NCBI GenBank assembly: GCA_964036665.1
Contig: OZ038530.1
Coordinates: forward strand, 15,385,001 to 15,449,000
Direction of reading: 5' to 3'
DNA: 64,000 nucleotides
Source of the DNA: Gordius sp. MW1
Lineage: Eukaryota > Nematomorpha > Gordioida > Gordea > Gordiidae
Shown here piece by piece: positions 1 to 11,743 of the stretch (the first letter of the stretch is position 1; every line of letters begins with the position of its first letter). The notes beneath the pieces are model-generated. The model did no database searches and was not told where the DNA came from. It saw only the letters and a list, made by a program, of their open reading frames with translations. Position numbers and translations under genes: made by a program.

Positions 1-186
1 TTAATCGATAAATGTTTCATGTTTACGTCTTGGCTAGACTTTAAACAATGACATTTATATAAACGGATTGAAAATTTTTGACTACATCATGAATTAATAG
101 ATTTCTTTTTTTTTATTATCATGTATTTGGTTCCACGGTTGTGGGATATGTTATGATTAATTTGTTTATCTAAATCGAGTAGGAAC
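1..186. other. AT-rich DNA, no gene seen
   Basis: No open frame, RNA gene or clear repeat terminus is visible before the first GAGAC-type repeat begins. Confidence 0.5.
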
Positions 187-967
187 TAGTGATGTGGAAA
201 ACCGAGAAAAATCTAGGTCTCGTCTCGTCTCGAAAAACCGAGACGAGAATTCGAAAATTTTAGTCGAGATCGAGACGAGAATTTTTACCTCGACGAGACG
301 AGATTTTATCAACGAGATCTCTGGTTTAATTTTTATTTTTAACTATTGAGACTAAATTTAGCTAATTAAGAATTTTTTTTATGAGATTTACATTTAGGAT
401 ATTAAATGCAAATTAATATGATTTTGAAACTTTTGATATTAAATTACTTAATCACCTAATTATCCGCTTCGTACAAATTTCAAATTTGTAATATAATCTA
501 ATTCAATAGACAATAGTATTAGTGGCTTTTAGGGTATATGAACAATTAATTATGTATTTATTAATTATTTGTATAGCATTATTCTATAATATAATAATTT
601 TAGGCCTATAAGGAGTTTATACGCAACAAATTCATTATTTAACTCAAAAAAGAGCAAGTTGCTCAGAAATTTCACAGTATCCAAGGATGAATTAACTTAA
701 ATGGGAAAGTGTAAATTGTGCTTTAAATCAGTAAGACTAAGAGCAATACTTCAGGTCTTCAACGAAATCTTAAACGTTACCATCATAAGGATTACTATAA
801 CCTTTACCCCACTCAAGTTAATAAGGAAAAATGCCCAAACACTTTTTTTCAGCTCATGGCAGACCTTAACAATTTTCCACCCATCACATTCATCACATTT
901 TACGCGAAAATGTAGGCTTGGCAGATGCATGAAAATTCATTGAGTTTTTTGCAAAATGATGCAATTA
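187..967 (+). mobile_element. Diverged GAGAC-type hAT-like repeat, truncated
   Basis: It starts with TAGTGATGTGGAAAACCGAG and is followed by an array of CGAGACGAGA-like motifs, as in the copies at 968, 33782, 46150 and 58774. The following AT-rich body is only loosely similar to those copies, and no GAGAC-rich right end is found before the next copy starts at 968, so this is an older copy cut by a later insertion. The small open frame at 701-943 inside it shows no recognisable domain. Confidence 0.55.
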
Positions 968-1480
968 TAGTGATGCGGAAAAACCGAGAAAAATCTCGGA
1001 TTTGAAAAATGGAGTCTAGATTGAGACGAGAATTTTGAGAGACGAGATTTTTTCGGCGAGATCTCGACTTTTTATTGATCGTTAGATTTTAGTAAATTAT
1101 TGTGTATTTTAATTTGCATGATTTACATTTAAGGTATTAAGTGTAAATCAATATGTATGGAATATATTTGATATTAAAAAAATTCCCAAGTGTAGGAAAT
1201 ATCATATATTTTTGCAAAAAATTGAAAATTTGGCAATCTTTTACTTAAGTATGGTTGACCCTTAGGGTATGTGAACAATTTTATAATCAAAATTTTAGGC
1301 TTAGAATGAGTTATGATGGAATAGTAAATATTACTAAAGCATATTTAAACTTTGCAGTTACTCATCCTGCATGATGCGGTAATTATAAATTATAGTGCTC
1401 AATCAGTTTTAATTATACAAGTTAAACTAAGGTGGCTCGAGATTTTTGAGCACCCGCCTAACGATCTCAAAAGTACAATA

Positions 1481-1484
1481 GAAT
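1481..1484. repeat. Target-site duplication GAAT, left
   Basis: GAAT directly precedes the TG of the left LTR and recurs at 4939-4942 directly after the CA of the right LTR. The uninterrupted sequence in the sister hAT copy around 34345 supports the junction. Confidence 0.7.
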
Positions 1485-1864
1485 TGAAATGGTTATTTCA
1501 TTATTTAGAGGAGATACTTTTTTAATCGAGTTTATTGGTAGTGTAAAGTATATGCGAAAAAATGAATAATGATCCTGTTAGTTTTAAAGGTTGTGCTTAT
1601 GTAGCTGCGCGAGCCCATTATCATTTGAATAATCAGGCGATGATTGAATACAAGCGAGGGGCTATTAAAATAAAAATAACGTGATGGTTAAGTACAAGCG
1701 AGGGGCTATTAAAATAAAAATAACGTGATGGTTAAGTACATGCGAGGGGCTATTAAAATAAAGTAACGTGTTAGAATTCGCCTAGACGGGGTCAAGAAAA
1801 GTAGCGTGCGAAAGAAGATTTTTGATTCCAATTAGCGCGTTTAATTTAATTCGTAGCCTCTACA
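1485..1864 (-). repeat. 3' LTR of the CsRn1-like element
   Basis: Starts TGAAATGG and ends CTCTACA on the + strand. It holds about three tandem copies of a unit of about 44 bp containing AAGCGAGGGGCTATTAAAAT (about 1650-1765), also present in the other LTR. Confidence 0.85.
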
Positions 1865-2160
1865 ACTATCCTCGGGGCTCCACTCGGAGAGTTGTGGCTA
1901 GTGTAGTAGTTTATAGCGTCAATACACGTGCCTTCCTCTCGATGTGATGTATGGGTTTTCTTTTGATTTTGTTAGGTCTGGGTCGGAGTTAGCTGGTCCG
2001 GCGATGTCGTCGGAGGGACAAACTTTGGGTGGATTTACATTTTCGGTATCCGTAAGCGGCTGAGTTGAAGTATCTAAATTATCAGGTTTCAATCGCTCGA
2101 TCGAAACTGAGTCAGCTTTTCCGTTTTTATCAATAATGAAATATTTAGCATGTTTGGACT

Positions 2161-3734
2161 TTACTGGCCGTCATATGGTGGCACCAAACTTTTTCGAACG
2201 AAATCATTACGGATAAAAACGTATTTACAGTCCTTAAGAAGTGAAGTTGTACTCGCATTTGTCAATTGTGTCCTGACTTTTTTAAAAGGTAAATGGGAAA
2301 AATGTTGTTTTAGGCATTTAATAAATTCGGAGGCGTTATGAGGTGTTCTTGAGTTCGTGAAAAATTCGCCGGGAAGTCTAAGTGTAGAGCCATAAACTAA
2401 TTCGGCTGGAGTGCAACCTAAGTTTTCCTTGATTGTGGTTCGAATGCCAAGCAAAATTAATGGTAAGAGCTCATCCCATTTGTTTGTGTCACCTTGTGCC
2501 ATCAAGGAACTTTTCAACTGTCGATGAAATCTCTCAATCATGCCGTTGGCTTGTGGATGATAGGCAGTTGTTATGATGGGATTTACACCAAGGAGTTGAG
2601 TGAGATTCCGAAATAATTGGGACTCAAACTGGGGACCTCTATCTGTTGTGAGGCTTGATGGTACTCCGAGGTCAGCTATCCAATACTTGATCAGAGCTTT
2701 TGCAACCGTTTGGGCTGAGGTGTCACGGATGGAAGAACTCGCGATGAGTACGTCGTCAAGGTAAACAAAAACAAAGTCAAGTTCTCTAAAAACTTGGTCC
2801 ATAAAGCGTTGAAACGTCTGGGCAGCGTTGCGAAGGCCAAATGGCATGCGAAGAAATTCAAAAAGACCGAACGGGGTTGTGATGGCGGTTTAATATCCTC
2901 GGGGGCCATTGGAATTTGGTGGTATGCCCTGACTAAGTCGATCTTTGAGAATACCGTTTTATTGCAAAGGGTCAGCGCAAAATCATGGAGGTGGGGAAGT
3001 GGATAACAGTCGGGAATTGTACGACTGTTGAGCATGCGATAGTCGCCACAAGGTCTCCAATCTCCCGCGACCTTCATGGGTACCATGTGCAGGGGTGAGG
3101 ACCAGTCACTGTTAGAGGGACGGATTATACCAAGTTCGAGCATGTGAGTAAATTCGCCTCGGGCAATCTTAAGCTTGTCCGGGAAGAGTCTCCTTGGTTT
3201 TGAGCGAACCGGGGGGCCGTTGGTGTGGATATGGTGTTGAGTGCTATGAGTTACTTGAGCCTTATAATCAGAAGGGGACACTATGGAGGCATACTTCTGA
3301 AGTAGTGATTTGATGGGGGAGGTGCCAATTATCCCAACTTGTATGTTGATTGACGTAGCGAGTGTAGCCTTGCCTGCAGATGTTAATGTCGTTTGAGTGT
3401 CGAAAAGCTGCTTCTTTTTTATATCAACTACTAGATGGTAGTGATTAAGAAAATCGGCTCCGATGATTGGCTGTTTAACGTCTGCTATTGTAAAAATCCA
3501 TCTAAATTCTTTGCGTAGGCCGAGGTCCAAAGTGAAAAGCTTTTGGCCATATGTTTTGATAGGGGTAGAATTGGCGGCCTGAAGTTGCACATATGAAGGG
3601 GTCAAGGAATGGTCTCGAGAAGGCGGAATAACGGAAATTTCCGCTCCTGTGTCAATGAGAAATCGCTGACCCGTGGATATGTCGAATATGTAAAATAAGC
3701 GACTAAGTTTTAGACCAAGTCCAGGCGTCGCCAT
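2161..3734 (-). pseudogene. Gypsy Pol: protease, partial RT, joined to a partial integrase
   Basis: Reading from 3734 downward, an aspartic protease motif ([14 protein letters not shown]) comes first, followed by the reverse-transcriptase start with a [12 protein letters not shown] block. The frame then shifts near 2850-2890. In the second frame (2847-2161), RT resumes with [15 protein letters not shown] and the catalytic YLDD. About 15 codons later the sequence jumps to the integrase core (LTTDRGPQFES, YHPQANGMIERFHRQ) and runs to the end near 2161. The rest of RT, all RNase H and the integrase zinc finger with the first catalytic Asp are therefore deleted near 2700-2730. It is a non-functional copy. 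Confidence 0.85.
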
Positions 3735-3748
3735 CCCTGGGTGGTCTA

Positions 3749-4543
3749 CTAGTTTGTCGAGGAGGGGTTAAATGCGCAAGGTTGCACGCATTTGAGCGCC
3801 TTGTCTTTAAAGCGGTAATGGTACCAACAAAGTATATTTGGTCGAATATGCGCGCTAGGGTGGCGAACGGTAGAGGGATTGCGGCGTCTCGAGTTGGAAC
3901 GATCACGTGGCCTATTGATTGAGATTTTTAAATTTTGTACCTCCTGTGTGAGTTTTGCAATCATCTCCCTAAGCCGAGTCGATTCATCTTCCGTGACTAC
4001 ATTTACAATTGGACATGTGGAGTTGTGGTAGGTCTCTACAATTTTGTCCGCAGTTTCGGCCAATTTGGAGAGGGACTGCTCGTCAGAAACAATTGCCAAA
4101 ATGCCGGTCATGTTTTTTGGAAGGTTTTCTAACCAAAGTTCTTTAAGAACTCGTTCATCCATGGAATTCGTTCCCAGAAGATTTTTCATGAAACGCAGAA
4201 GCTGGGATGGGGTGCGATCTCCTAATTCGACAGTTGTTAGAAGAGCACGAAGTCTAGCAGAATCGGATTGGCTAGTGCGGTCTATGATGGCTGCTTTCAT
4301 GGTTGTATAGGGTAAAATGTCGGGCATATTTTGTAGGATGTCTTGAATTTCTATGGTTTTATCCAGTGGCAAGGCTTCTATTAAGTACCCAACTTTGGTA
4401 GCTTTGCTTTTTATCTTTCTTACCAAAAAAAGAGCCTCTATTTGGATGAACCATGAGCGGGGGTTTATATTGTTAAACTGTGGCAGTTTAAAATATGTGG
4501 CATTTTCGCTTTTAACCTCCATATCAGATGGTTGCGTGGACAT
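3749..4543 (-). CDS. Gypsy Gag with CHCC zinc finger (CsRn1 type)
   Basis: An intact 264-codon frame begins 16 nt inside the 5' LTR, right after the primer-binding site. The N-terminal 180 residues read like a retroviral-type capsid fold (FKLPQF near residue 20, then helical sequence rich in ALP, LRAL and LLRFM motifs). Near the C end there is [18 protein letters not shown], a CX2HX9CX3C finger that replaces the usual CCHC knuckle and marks the CsRn1 clade. The frame ends 15 bases before the Pol frame, with both on the minus strand. Gag looks intact even though Pol does not. Confidence 0.85.
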   Translation of the reverse strand: MSTQPSDMEVKSENATYFKLPQFNNINPRSWFIQIEALFLVRKIKSKATKVGYLIEALPLDKTIEIQDILQNMPDILPYTTMKAAIIDRTSQSDSARLRALLTTVELGDRTPSQLLRFMKNLLGTNSMDERVLKELWLENLPKNMTGILAIVSDEQSLSKLAETADKIVETYHNSTCPIVNVVTEDESTRLREMIAKLTQEVQNLKISINRPRDRSNSRRRNPSTVRHPSAHIRPNILCWYHYRFKDKALKCVQPCAFNPSSTN

Positions 4544-4558
4544 TTTTGGGTCACCAAA
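4544..4558 (-). promoter_or_regulatory. Primer-binding site, tRNA-Trp type
   Basis: On the minus strand, TGGTGACCC follows the LTR after a few bases, complementary to GGGTCACCA, the 3' end of animal tRNA-Trp. The match is nine bases and then stops, shorter than usual. Confidence 0.6.
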
Positions 4559-4938
4559 TGAAGTGGTTATTTCATTATTTAGAAGAGATACTTTTTTAAT
4601 CGAGTTTATTGGTAGTGTAAAGTATATGCGAAAAAATGAATAATGATCCTGTTAGTTTTAAAGGTTGTGCTTATGTAGTTGCGCGAGCCCATTATCATTT
4701 GAATAATCAGGCGATGGTTGAAAACAAGCGAGGGGCTATTAAAATAAAAATAACGTGATGGTTAAGTACAAGCGAGGGGCTATTAAAAAAAAATAACGTG
4801 ATGGTTAAGTACAAGCGAGGGGCTAATAAAATAAAGTAACGTGTTAGAATTCGCCTAGACGGGGTCAAGAGAAAGTAGCGTGCGAAAGAAGGTTTTTGAT
4901 TCCAATTAGCGCGTTTAATTTAATTCGTAGCCTCTACA
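4559..4938 (-). repeat. 5' LTR of the CsRn1-like element
   Basis: 380 bp, TG at the start and CTCTACA at the end on the + strand, about 97% like the other LTR by eye. It is followed by GAAT, the right target duplication (4939-4942). Confidence 0.85.
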
Positions 4939-6030
4939 GAATATTTAATGACACCGTAATAGATTAAATCTTAAATCATGTGTTTTTTAATCGTTTTTAT
5001 GCTTCAACTAATTGTATACCTCCCAAATTTTTGGACCTTAACAAGACATTATGTGAATACATAGGTTTATCATATGCGTTACTTTTCACATTATAAGCTG
5101 GGTTGGCAGGTGCATTCAAATTTACTATAAATTCTATAATTGTGCAATATAATATAAATACACGACCCTATGCTGTATTTTATAAATAACTATTTAATGG
5201 CAAAGTTAGTTAGAATTGGATGTTAATTATTTGGAATGTAAATTTTATTATAATAATTTTTGTCATAAATTAAAATACGTGTACCTTAATTTAGAGTTTA
5301 AAACTTTATGTATTTAATCCCATAATAATGCTGCTTTTATTGTTGTTTTTACAACGTTCTAATAGGGAGGGGGGGGGGGCAAAACGTTTAAAAGATCCAT
5401 TCGAGGGGGGCAAAACATAATTTTTTTTAATTTTTTAAAGTTTTTGCATTGAAACTTTTTTTTGTAATTTATGGGGGGGGGGGCCCCCCTGCCCCCTCTG
5501 GCTACTCCCATGTAATAATACTATCATTAAAAGTCACTCGCACTTTGTCGTTTATAACTATAAAAATAAAACATGCAATAAATACTATGGGCTATACTTG
5601 ATGATGGTAATATCAATGTTAAACCTTTGCCTTAAATATGTTAAGGTCAACTTTGAAACTTTAAACAGGGTTAATAAAGGGTCTCAATTTGCTCAATTAT
5701 GCAACTAAGCCCACTATAAGCGAACTTATGATTTTCGAAGTATGTTAATAGTTGACAGACACAGTGAATTTGATACAAATGTTATAATTTGCTAGAACAA
5801 TAAAATTTAATTTTCTATACTTCAAATTTATTTGTAATTTTTTTAGTCTGCACTTTCCATTAAAGTTTTTCAAAAAATATAAAAGTTTTGAATTTTTTAA
5901 CACTTATTTAATATTTTTAATAAAACAGGAGAAACTTTTATTCCGTATATATTTTTTTTAAAAAAGTCGAGACGAGACGCGACTTCTCGTCGAGACGACA
6001 CCGAGATTTTTCCAGACCGAGACGCCCATG

Positions 6031-7489
6031 TTTTTTTGCAGTGTATTTGTTTGAAAACAGAAATGTGAATTCACTATTAGTTAATAAAAAAAGCATGCTA
6101 ATAAATGATTATTTAATAAAATGCAAATGACACTAAATTGCTTTATCATCACAGTATTTTTATTTCCTATTATTATAAATTTGTAAATAATATGTATTAT
6201 AAAATGCTGTTTAATGTTTAACTAGTTAAATATTTTTTTCTTAGACTCATAAGACACTCTAAATAACCAAAAGTACTATAATCTATATTTTATCTCCTTA
6301 CTTGGGTACATAATGGCGCAAAATAGTTTACTTATTTAAAGATGATGAGTCTAATCTATGTCCGCATATTCTGTTATTTAGCATAATTTAGGATGATACT
6401 ATATTTTGAAACAGAATGTGATGGTTATATATTTCATAATTAACACTAGTAGACAATTGGAGAATTATTTCAACTTTATACTCTTTGGATATATTAGCAT
6501 ACCCCCTCAAAATTTAAATAATTTGACGTAGGATGGGTTGATTAAAATTGCATGGATATTGTAAATTAAATCTGGGTCAGTTGTGTTTTCCGTAACTTTT
6601 AATAATAGATAATCTAAACCTAAATTTTGTCAGGAGATGTTTATTTTTTTTAAATAAGCGTTTAAAAACAACGATATTAAATAGTAATTATACGTTACTG
6701 TTATTTCTTAAATATCTAAAAACTTATATTTTAAATTAACATAACTCTTACATATTAATAATATATTTAATTGTGTAGGTTAGCCAGATTGAATCCGGGT
6801 CAAACGTTAATAAAGTCAAACGTTTCATAGTACCGCATTTAGGTACATATTTAAAATATAAAAATAAAGATAAAATAATAGACAATATTTTAGTATAAAA
6901 GGTATTATATAAAAAAAGGGTGCAAGGATATTATAATATAAATCTTTAGCATAAAAAATTAATTTAATTATAATTGCCTAACTCTAATTGTATTAGTTTA
7001 TTTAAATTAGTAAAGTTTATTATATAATAAAAAATTTAAATTGGCTTAGATATAATTTTTGATTGAATTGGAAATGTAGTTAAGGTTAAGAATTGTAAAT
7101 ATTTAGTCTGTTAAAGTTTTATTAAAAATAGAGAGATCTTTTCTTATTACTGGGCATATAAATTTTATTTTGAGATTTTATTGTTTATGTTTGTAAATAA
7201 ACATTATCAAATGATCTTTTAGTTTTATTTCAAGGACTAATCATAATAAGCAAGCAACATTTATTTTACAGAAAATTATTTTATTAATTTCTTTTTACAA
7301 ATAGATTCTTGAAGATAGTGATATTTGATTTCCTTAAACCTAAACTAGAATTGGCAATATTTATTAATAAGATTGTGATTAATAATTAAGATGAAAAACA
7401 CACCTTACTATAAAAATTTATAAAAAACTAGAAATAAATTTTATTTATATGGTTGTAATTGATTCATGAGAATGTAAATACATATAAAC
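6031..7489. other. AT-rich intergenic DNA, no gene seen
   Basis: Very AT-rich sequence without a long open frame, splice-framed exon or repeat terminus that I could recognise. Confidence 0.5.
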
Positions 7490-9095
7490 GGATACACTGT
7501 CAATAGAAATTATGATATAAGTTTTTAAATTAAATAACTCAAATGGGATATAGGTAGATTTGTTGCATCATAAGATGATTGTATAGATCCACTGTCTATA
7601 GAAATTATGATATAAGTTTTTAAATTAAATAACTCAAATGGGATATACGTAGATTTGTTGCATCATTTAAGTAAGATGATTGTATAGATCCACTGTCTAT
7701 AGAAATTATGATATAAGTTTTTAAATAAAATAACTCAAATGGGATATAGGTAGATTTGTTGCATCATTTAAGTAAGATGATTGTATATATCCACTGTCTA
7801 TAGAAATGATGATATAAGTTTTTAAATTAAATTACTCAAATGGGATATAGGTAGATTTGTTGCATCATTTAAGTAAGATGATTGCATAGATCCACTGTCT
7901 ATAGAAATGATGATATAAGTTTTTAAATTTAATTACTCAAATGGGATATAGGTAGATTTGTTCATCATTTAAGTAAGATGATTGTATGGATCCACTGTCT
8001 ATAGAAATGATGATATAAGTTTTTAAATTAAATTACTCAAATGGGATATAGGTAGATTTGTTGCATCATTTAAGTAAGATGATTGTATAGATCCACTGTC
8101 TAAAGAAATGATGATAAAAGTTTTTAAATTAAATTACTCAAAAGGGATATAGGTAGATTTGTTGCATCATTTAAGTAAGATGATTGTATAGATCCACTGT
8201 CTATAGAAATGATGATATAAGTTTTTTAATTAAATTACTCAAAAGGGATATAGGTAGATTTGTTGCATCATTTAAGTAAGATGTTTGTATAGGTCCACTG
8301 TCTAAAGAAATGATGATAAAAGTTTTTTAATTAAATTACTCAAAAGGGATATAGGTAGATTTGTTGCATCATTTAAGTAAGATGATTGTATAGATCCACT
8401 GTCTATAGAAATGATGATATAAGTTTTTTAATTAAATTACTCAAAAGGGATATAGGTAGATTTGTTGCATCATTTAAGTAAGATGTTTGTATAGGTCCAC
8501 TGTCTAAAGAAATGATGATAAAAGTTTTTTAATTAAATTACTCAAAAGGGATATAGGTAGATTTGTTGCATCATTGATGTTTGTATAGATCCACTGTCTA
8601 TAGAAATGATGATAAAGTTTTTAAATTAAATTACTCAAAAGGGATATAGGTAGATTTGTTGCATCATTTAAGTAGGATGTTTGTATAGATCCACTGTCTA
8701 AAGAAATGATGATAAAAGTTTTTAAATTAAATTACTCAAAAGGGATTATAAGTTTTTTAATTAAATTACTCAAAAGGGATATAGGTAGATTTGTTGCATC
8801 ATTTAAGTAAGATGTTTGTATAGGTCCACTGTCTAAAGAAATGATGATAAAAGTTTTTTAATTAAATTACTCAAAAGGGATATAGGTAGATTTGTTGCAT
8901 CATTTAAGTAAGATGTTTGTATAGATCCACTGTCTATAGAAATGATGATAAAAGTTTTTTAATTAAATTACTCAAAAGGGATATAGGTAGATTTGTTGCA
9001 TCATTTAAGTAGGATGTTTGTATAGATCCACTGTCTAAAGAAATGATGATAAAAGTTTTTAAATTAAATTACTCAAATGGGATATAGGTAGATCT
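7490..9095. repeat. 101-bp tandem satellite array, about 16 copies
   Basis: The landmark CCACTGTCTATAGAAAT recurs at regular steps of 100-101 bp (for example near 7591, 7692, 7793, 7894, 7994, 8095, 8196, 8297, 8398, 8499). Two irregular steps (94 bp near 8593 and 135 bp before 8828) mark a deletion and a partial duplication. Two variants alternate towards the right end (TCTATAGAA with GATATAAG, and TCTAAAGAA with GATAAAAG), giving a higher-order pattern of about 202 bp between 8196 and 8600. There is no coding frame through the array. Confidence 0.92.
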
Positions 9096-9123
9096 GAAGG
9101 TATCAATCCATAATTAGGGTACT

Positions 9124-9354
9124 CTATAATATAATAAGTAAAATTAATATTAACATACTTTTATGTGGGAGATTGTCATGTGCACGTGTCATTGTAAACC
9201 TTGCATCTGAATAGAAACCTCTGCCACCACATTCATTTACCCTACATCTGTAGTAAGATTTTGAATCTGTCCCATTGACCTTTGTATAATGATGATCTTG
9301 ATAAACTAAAATTGGTTTTCTTTTTTGGGATTGAGTAAAATGAACGTGATTCAT
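9124..9354 (-). CDS. FLYWCH-type zinc-finger fragment (transposon-like)
   Basis: A short minus-strand frame of 76 residues contains a FLYWCH-like domain. It opens with a SQKRKPILVYQDHHYTK block, then YYRCRVNECGGRGFYSD, with the Cys pair, followed by a His-x-His-like end (RAHDNLPHK). In the family, the pattern is a KGKPxLVxxGYxYxK start, a WRCxxxxCxAR centre and a final HxH. FLYWCH domains occur in host regulators and in Mutator-like transposases. Here it stands alone beside a satellite and a Helitron relic, with no transposase core, so a transposon remnant is the likeliest reading. The last dozen residues (ILILLIIL) look like read-through past a splice donor or break. Confidence 0.6.
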   Translation of the reverse strand: MNHVHFTQSQKRKPILVYQDHHYTKVNGTDSKSYYRCRVNECGGRGFYSDARFTMTRAHDNLPHKSMLILILLIIL

Positions 9355-9364
9355 ATTACAATAG

Positions 9365-9485
9365 GTGTTTTTAGGGTTTTTAGTTATTTTTAGAGATTTT
9401 TAGTTATTTTTAGAGATTTTTAGTTATTTTTAGAGATTTTTAGTTATTTTTAGAGATTTTTAGAGATTTTTAGAGATTTTATATT
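9365..9485. repeat. 20-bp minisatellite TTTTTAGTTATTTTTAGAGA
   Basis: About five to six copies of a 20-bp unit, shading into a 10-bp unit (TTTTTAGAGA) at the right edge. Confidence 0.85.
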
Positions 9486-9499
9486 TAGTGTCTTTATAT

Positions 9500-9838
9500 C
9501 GTTTGACTTGGTACGTTCATTTATAGCATCATATACAATAATGACGTCATACATACAAGGCTGAAGTTTTCTCGAATTAGATATTTAAAAGTATAATAAA
9601 AATGTTACAGAATACGGTCAAAATTATTTGGGTTTAACAAACTATTTAAATTAAATAAATAAAATTTAAATTATGCAATTTTTGCCATTATTATCACGTG
9701 GTCGATCATAGAAGAATATTTTTAATAATTATCCATCCTTCAATTAATTATTTTATTATTCATAACCAACCCATACACTTACAGTATTTTCTAGGAATAA
9801 TGTATATAGCAAAACAACGTTTGCCGGGTCAGCCAGTT
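9500..9838 (+). mobile_element. Degenerate Helitron, partial
   Basis: The segment from about 9515 (TTTATAGCATCATATACAAT and on for about 130 bp) is nearly the same as 56033-56165 inside the better-preserved Helitron at 55733-56495. Around 9810-9838, AAACAACGTTTGCCGGGTCAGCCAGTT resembles the Helitron 3' end in that copy, with the terminal CTAG changed to CCAG. The 5' end with its TC start is missing. Confidence 0.6.
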
Positions 9839-11743
9839 TAAAATAAAAGTGTTAATAATCAATAAAACAAAATTGATGAAGAGGCAAACTTTTTATGTAT
9901 AATTACCAAGTGAGCGAGTCAACGGTTACCTATCGTGGAGTTCATGGCTAGGTGATTTTCGGTGCCCATGGCTGATGTGTGGTATAACGACGTCCAGAAA
10001 ATTAAACAAAAAAACTAGACTCGTGTCGTTGAAAGGCGCAGCTCTCATGGGGCGGCCTGATCGATTTGGGCTTGTTAAGGTGTTTCTGCCTACTCTAAGT
10101 TGTGATATCGCTTTCTAAAAGAGGATAAATGATACTGCGGAGTTGCGTTAACCAAAAACAATCGGTAGAGTACCCTCCACCCAACGACGCCCACGTGGTC
10201 GAGGTCAATTGTTAGCTGTCAACGTCACACCCCGTTGCAACAAACTCTCAAACCCCCCCGTACAAATCTTGAAGGAAAGGGTGTCGTGTATCAGCTAAAT
10301 CGTTACACTCTCCTCTCCCCTTGCAATCGTTATTAAACTTCCCCCTCCCTAAGCAATCTTTATTATAGTTTCTTAGTATAGCAACGTCATGGATAATTAA
10401 ATGGAAATAATTGTGCCCGTGTGATCGAGGGGCGCAGCTCTCTTGTGGTAACGGCTAGATCTCTTTGGGATGGCGAGAGTGTTAAGACGAGATGGGGATT
10501 ACTCGTTCAATACACTTACACATCCATAAAACTAATATTTTGTGGTGTTGATTGTACGTTGCTCCCTCGAAAATATACGAAAATTTATTTTCTGTCTTTC
10601 CCCTTTAGCTTTCTGTTTCACCCTTTCGCGTCATTACTTATTATTCTATAATCGCAACGTGCCCCGAATCGCCCTTATTATTCCATATATTTAAATCTGA
10701 GAATTATCGAAATAAATTAGTTGGATTCATGTAAGTTTTGTTTAACGTCTATATTTAAACCTTTTCTTTTATTTGATTAATTCTTTTGATTAGCACCCAT
10801 CAATCATAAGTTGATTTTAAAACCCAAATGCTATCTTTTTAATCTTCATTTATTTGTTTTTGCAGTGCACATCTTTAAAAAATGCCAATATTATTGCAAT
10901 TTAACATTTAATTATTTCAAGAAATAGAAGTATAAGTAAACTGAACATATTTGCATTGACCCAATAACTCCATCAAACATTCCTAACCGTCTTAATTAAT
11001 TAATCGAGGATTATGTATTAGCTAGTAAGCTAAAGATTAGTATGAATAGTTTATATAAATAGCCAACGGTGCTCTTGTTGTGTTTAACAAGTTAAGTTCT
11101 TCACTTATTCTTATTAAGCAATACAAAACCATAAAAGTTATAATCGAGAAAGAAATAACGAGATAAAATATGAGCGAGGGTATTAAAGTAACGATGATAC
11201 AAGTTAATTAGCAGGTTGGATGAATAGAAGGTGTGTGTTGAGTGTATTGGAATATCCAGATAAGTATAGTTGATTGGAATGTCCAAATGTAATGTGAAAA
11301 TGGTAGAATAAGTGGTAAACGTAAATGTAGTGGATAAATGGATATGGAATATCTAGAGGAGCAGTGCGAAGTTAAAGTGAGTGGTATTGAAGTGGAGTGA
11401 TGATCGTTTGGTTAAAATGAAAATGATCCACTGGTTGAATTGTATTGTAGCTTAATATTCATATGAAACATTCTGGAAATCCCATAAATTTCTGGAAGTT
11501 TAAAGAAATGGCATTCTGGTACATATATATATAAAAATATCTGTTTCCAGCAATTTTACGTCAAAGTCGCTGGTTCACTACTCTGTGAAGCGTTAATTGA
11601 ACATTACCTTGAATTATTCAAATTAACCTCTTTACTTTAATATATATATAACAGTTCCCTCTTACGAAGCACTAACTCTTTTCTTTTTCCTCTCTTTATA
11701 TTTTACCTCTATATAAAAATTATCCCCTCTCAAAAAATATACT
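9839..11743. other. Intergenic DNA with less AT-rich patches; possible old SINE or TE debris
   Basis: Two stretches (10035-10070 and 10425-10500) share GGCGCAGCTCTC and are richer in GC than the surroundings. They may be relics of a short interspersed element. No convincing gene is seen; the open frame at 10421-10651 has no recognisable domain. Confidence 0.35.

Larger units (their letters stand above)
1485..4938 (-). mobile_element. Ty3/gypsy LTR retrotransposon, CsRn1-like clade, internally deleted
   Basis: Two 380-bp LTRs (1485-1864 and 4559-4938, TG...CA ends) flank a minus-strand gag and a shortened pol, with a 4-bp target duplication GAAT. The LTRs differ at roughly ten positions, suggesting a moderately recent insertion. 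Just inside the 5' LTR (right side, minus strand), TGGTGACCC pairs with the 3' end of tRNA-Trp (GGGTCACCA). Together with the CX2HX9CX3C finger in Gag, this is the signature of the CsRn1/Kabuki/Gulliver clade. RNase H and the N-terminal half of integrase are missing, so the copy cannot move on its own. Confidence 0.88.
968..6030 (+). mobile_element. Non-autonomous hAT-like element, GAGAC-rich ends, split by an LTR element
   Basis: The left end TAGTGATGCGGAAAAACCG is followed by GAGACGAGA motifs, and the right end near 5960-6030 is again GAGAC-rich. Without the gypsy element at 1485-4938, the unit is about 1.6 kb, the same size as the intact copy at 33782-35389, and the two can be read side by side through the body (for example the segment around 4945-5300 against 34345-34650). 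It has no coding capacity. The right terminus is degraded and I could not confirm its target duplication. A G-rich, degraded insertion-like patch lies near 5361-5511. Confidence 0.65.

Noticed and set aside
701..943. 80-codon open frame
   Set aside because: No domain, lies in a diverged repeat, composition typical of noise.
7490..9095. Regular 101-bp repeats considered as a CRISPR-like array
   Set aside because: Units are adjacent and almost wholly repeated, with no unique spacers, and the genome is eukaryotic. It is a satellite.
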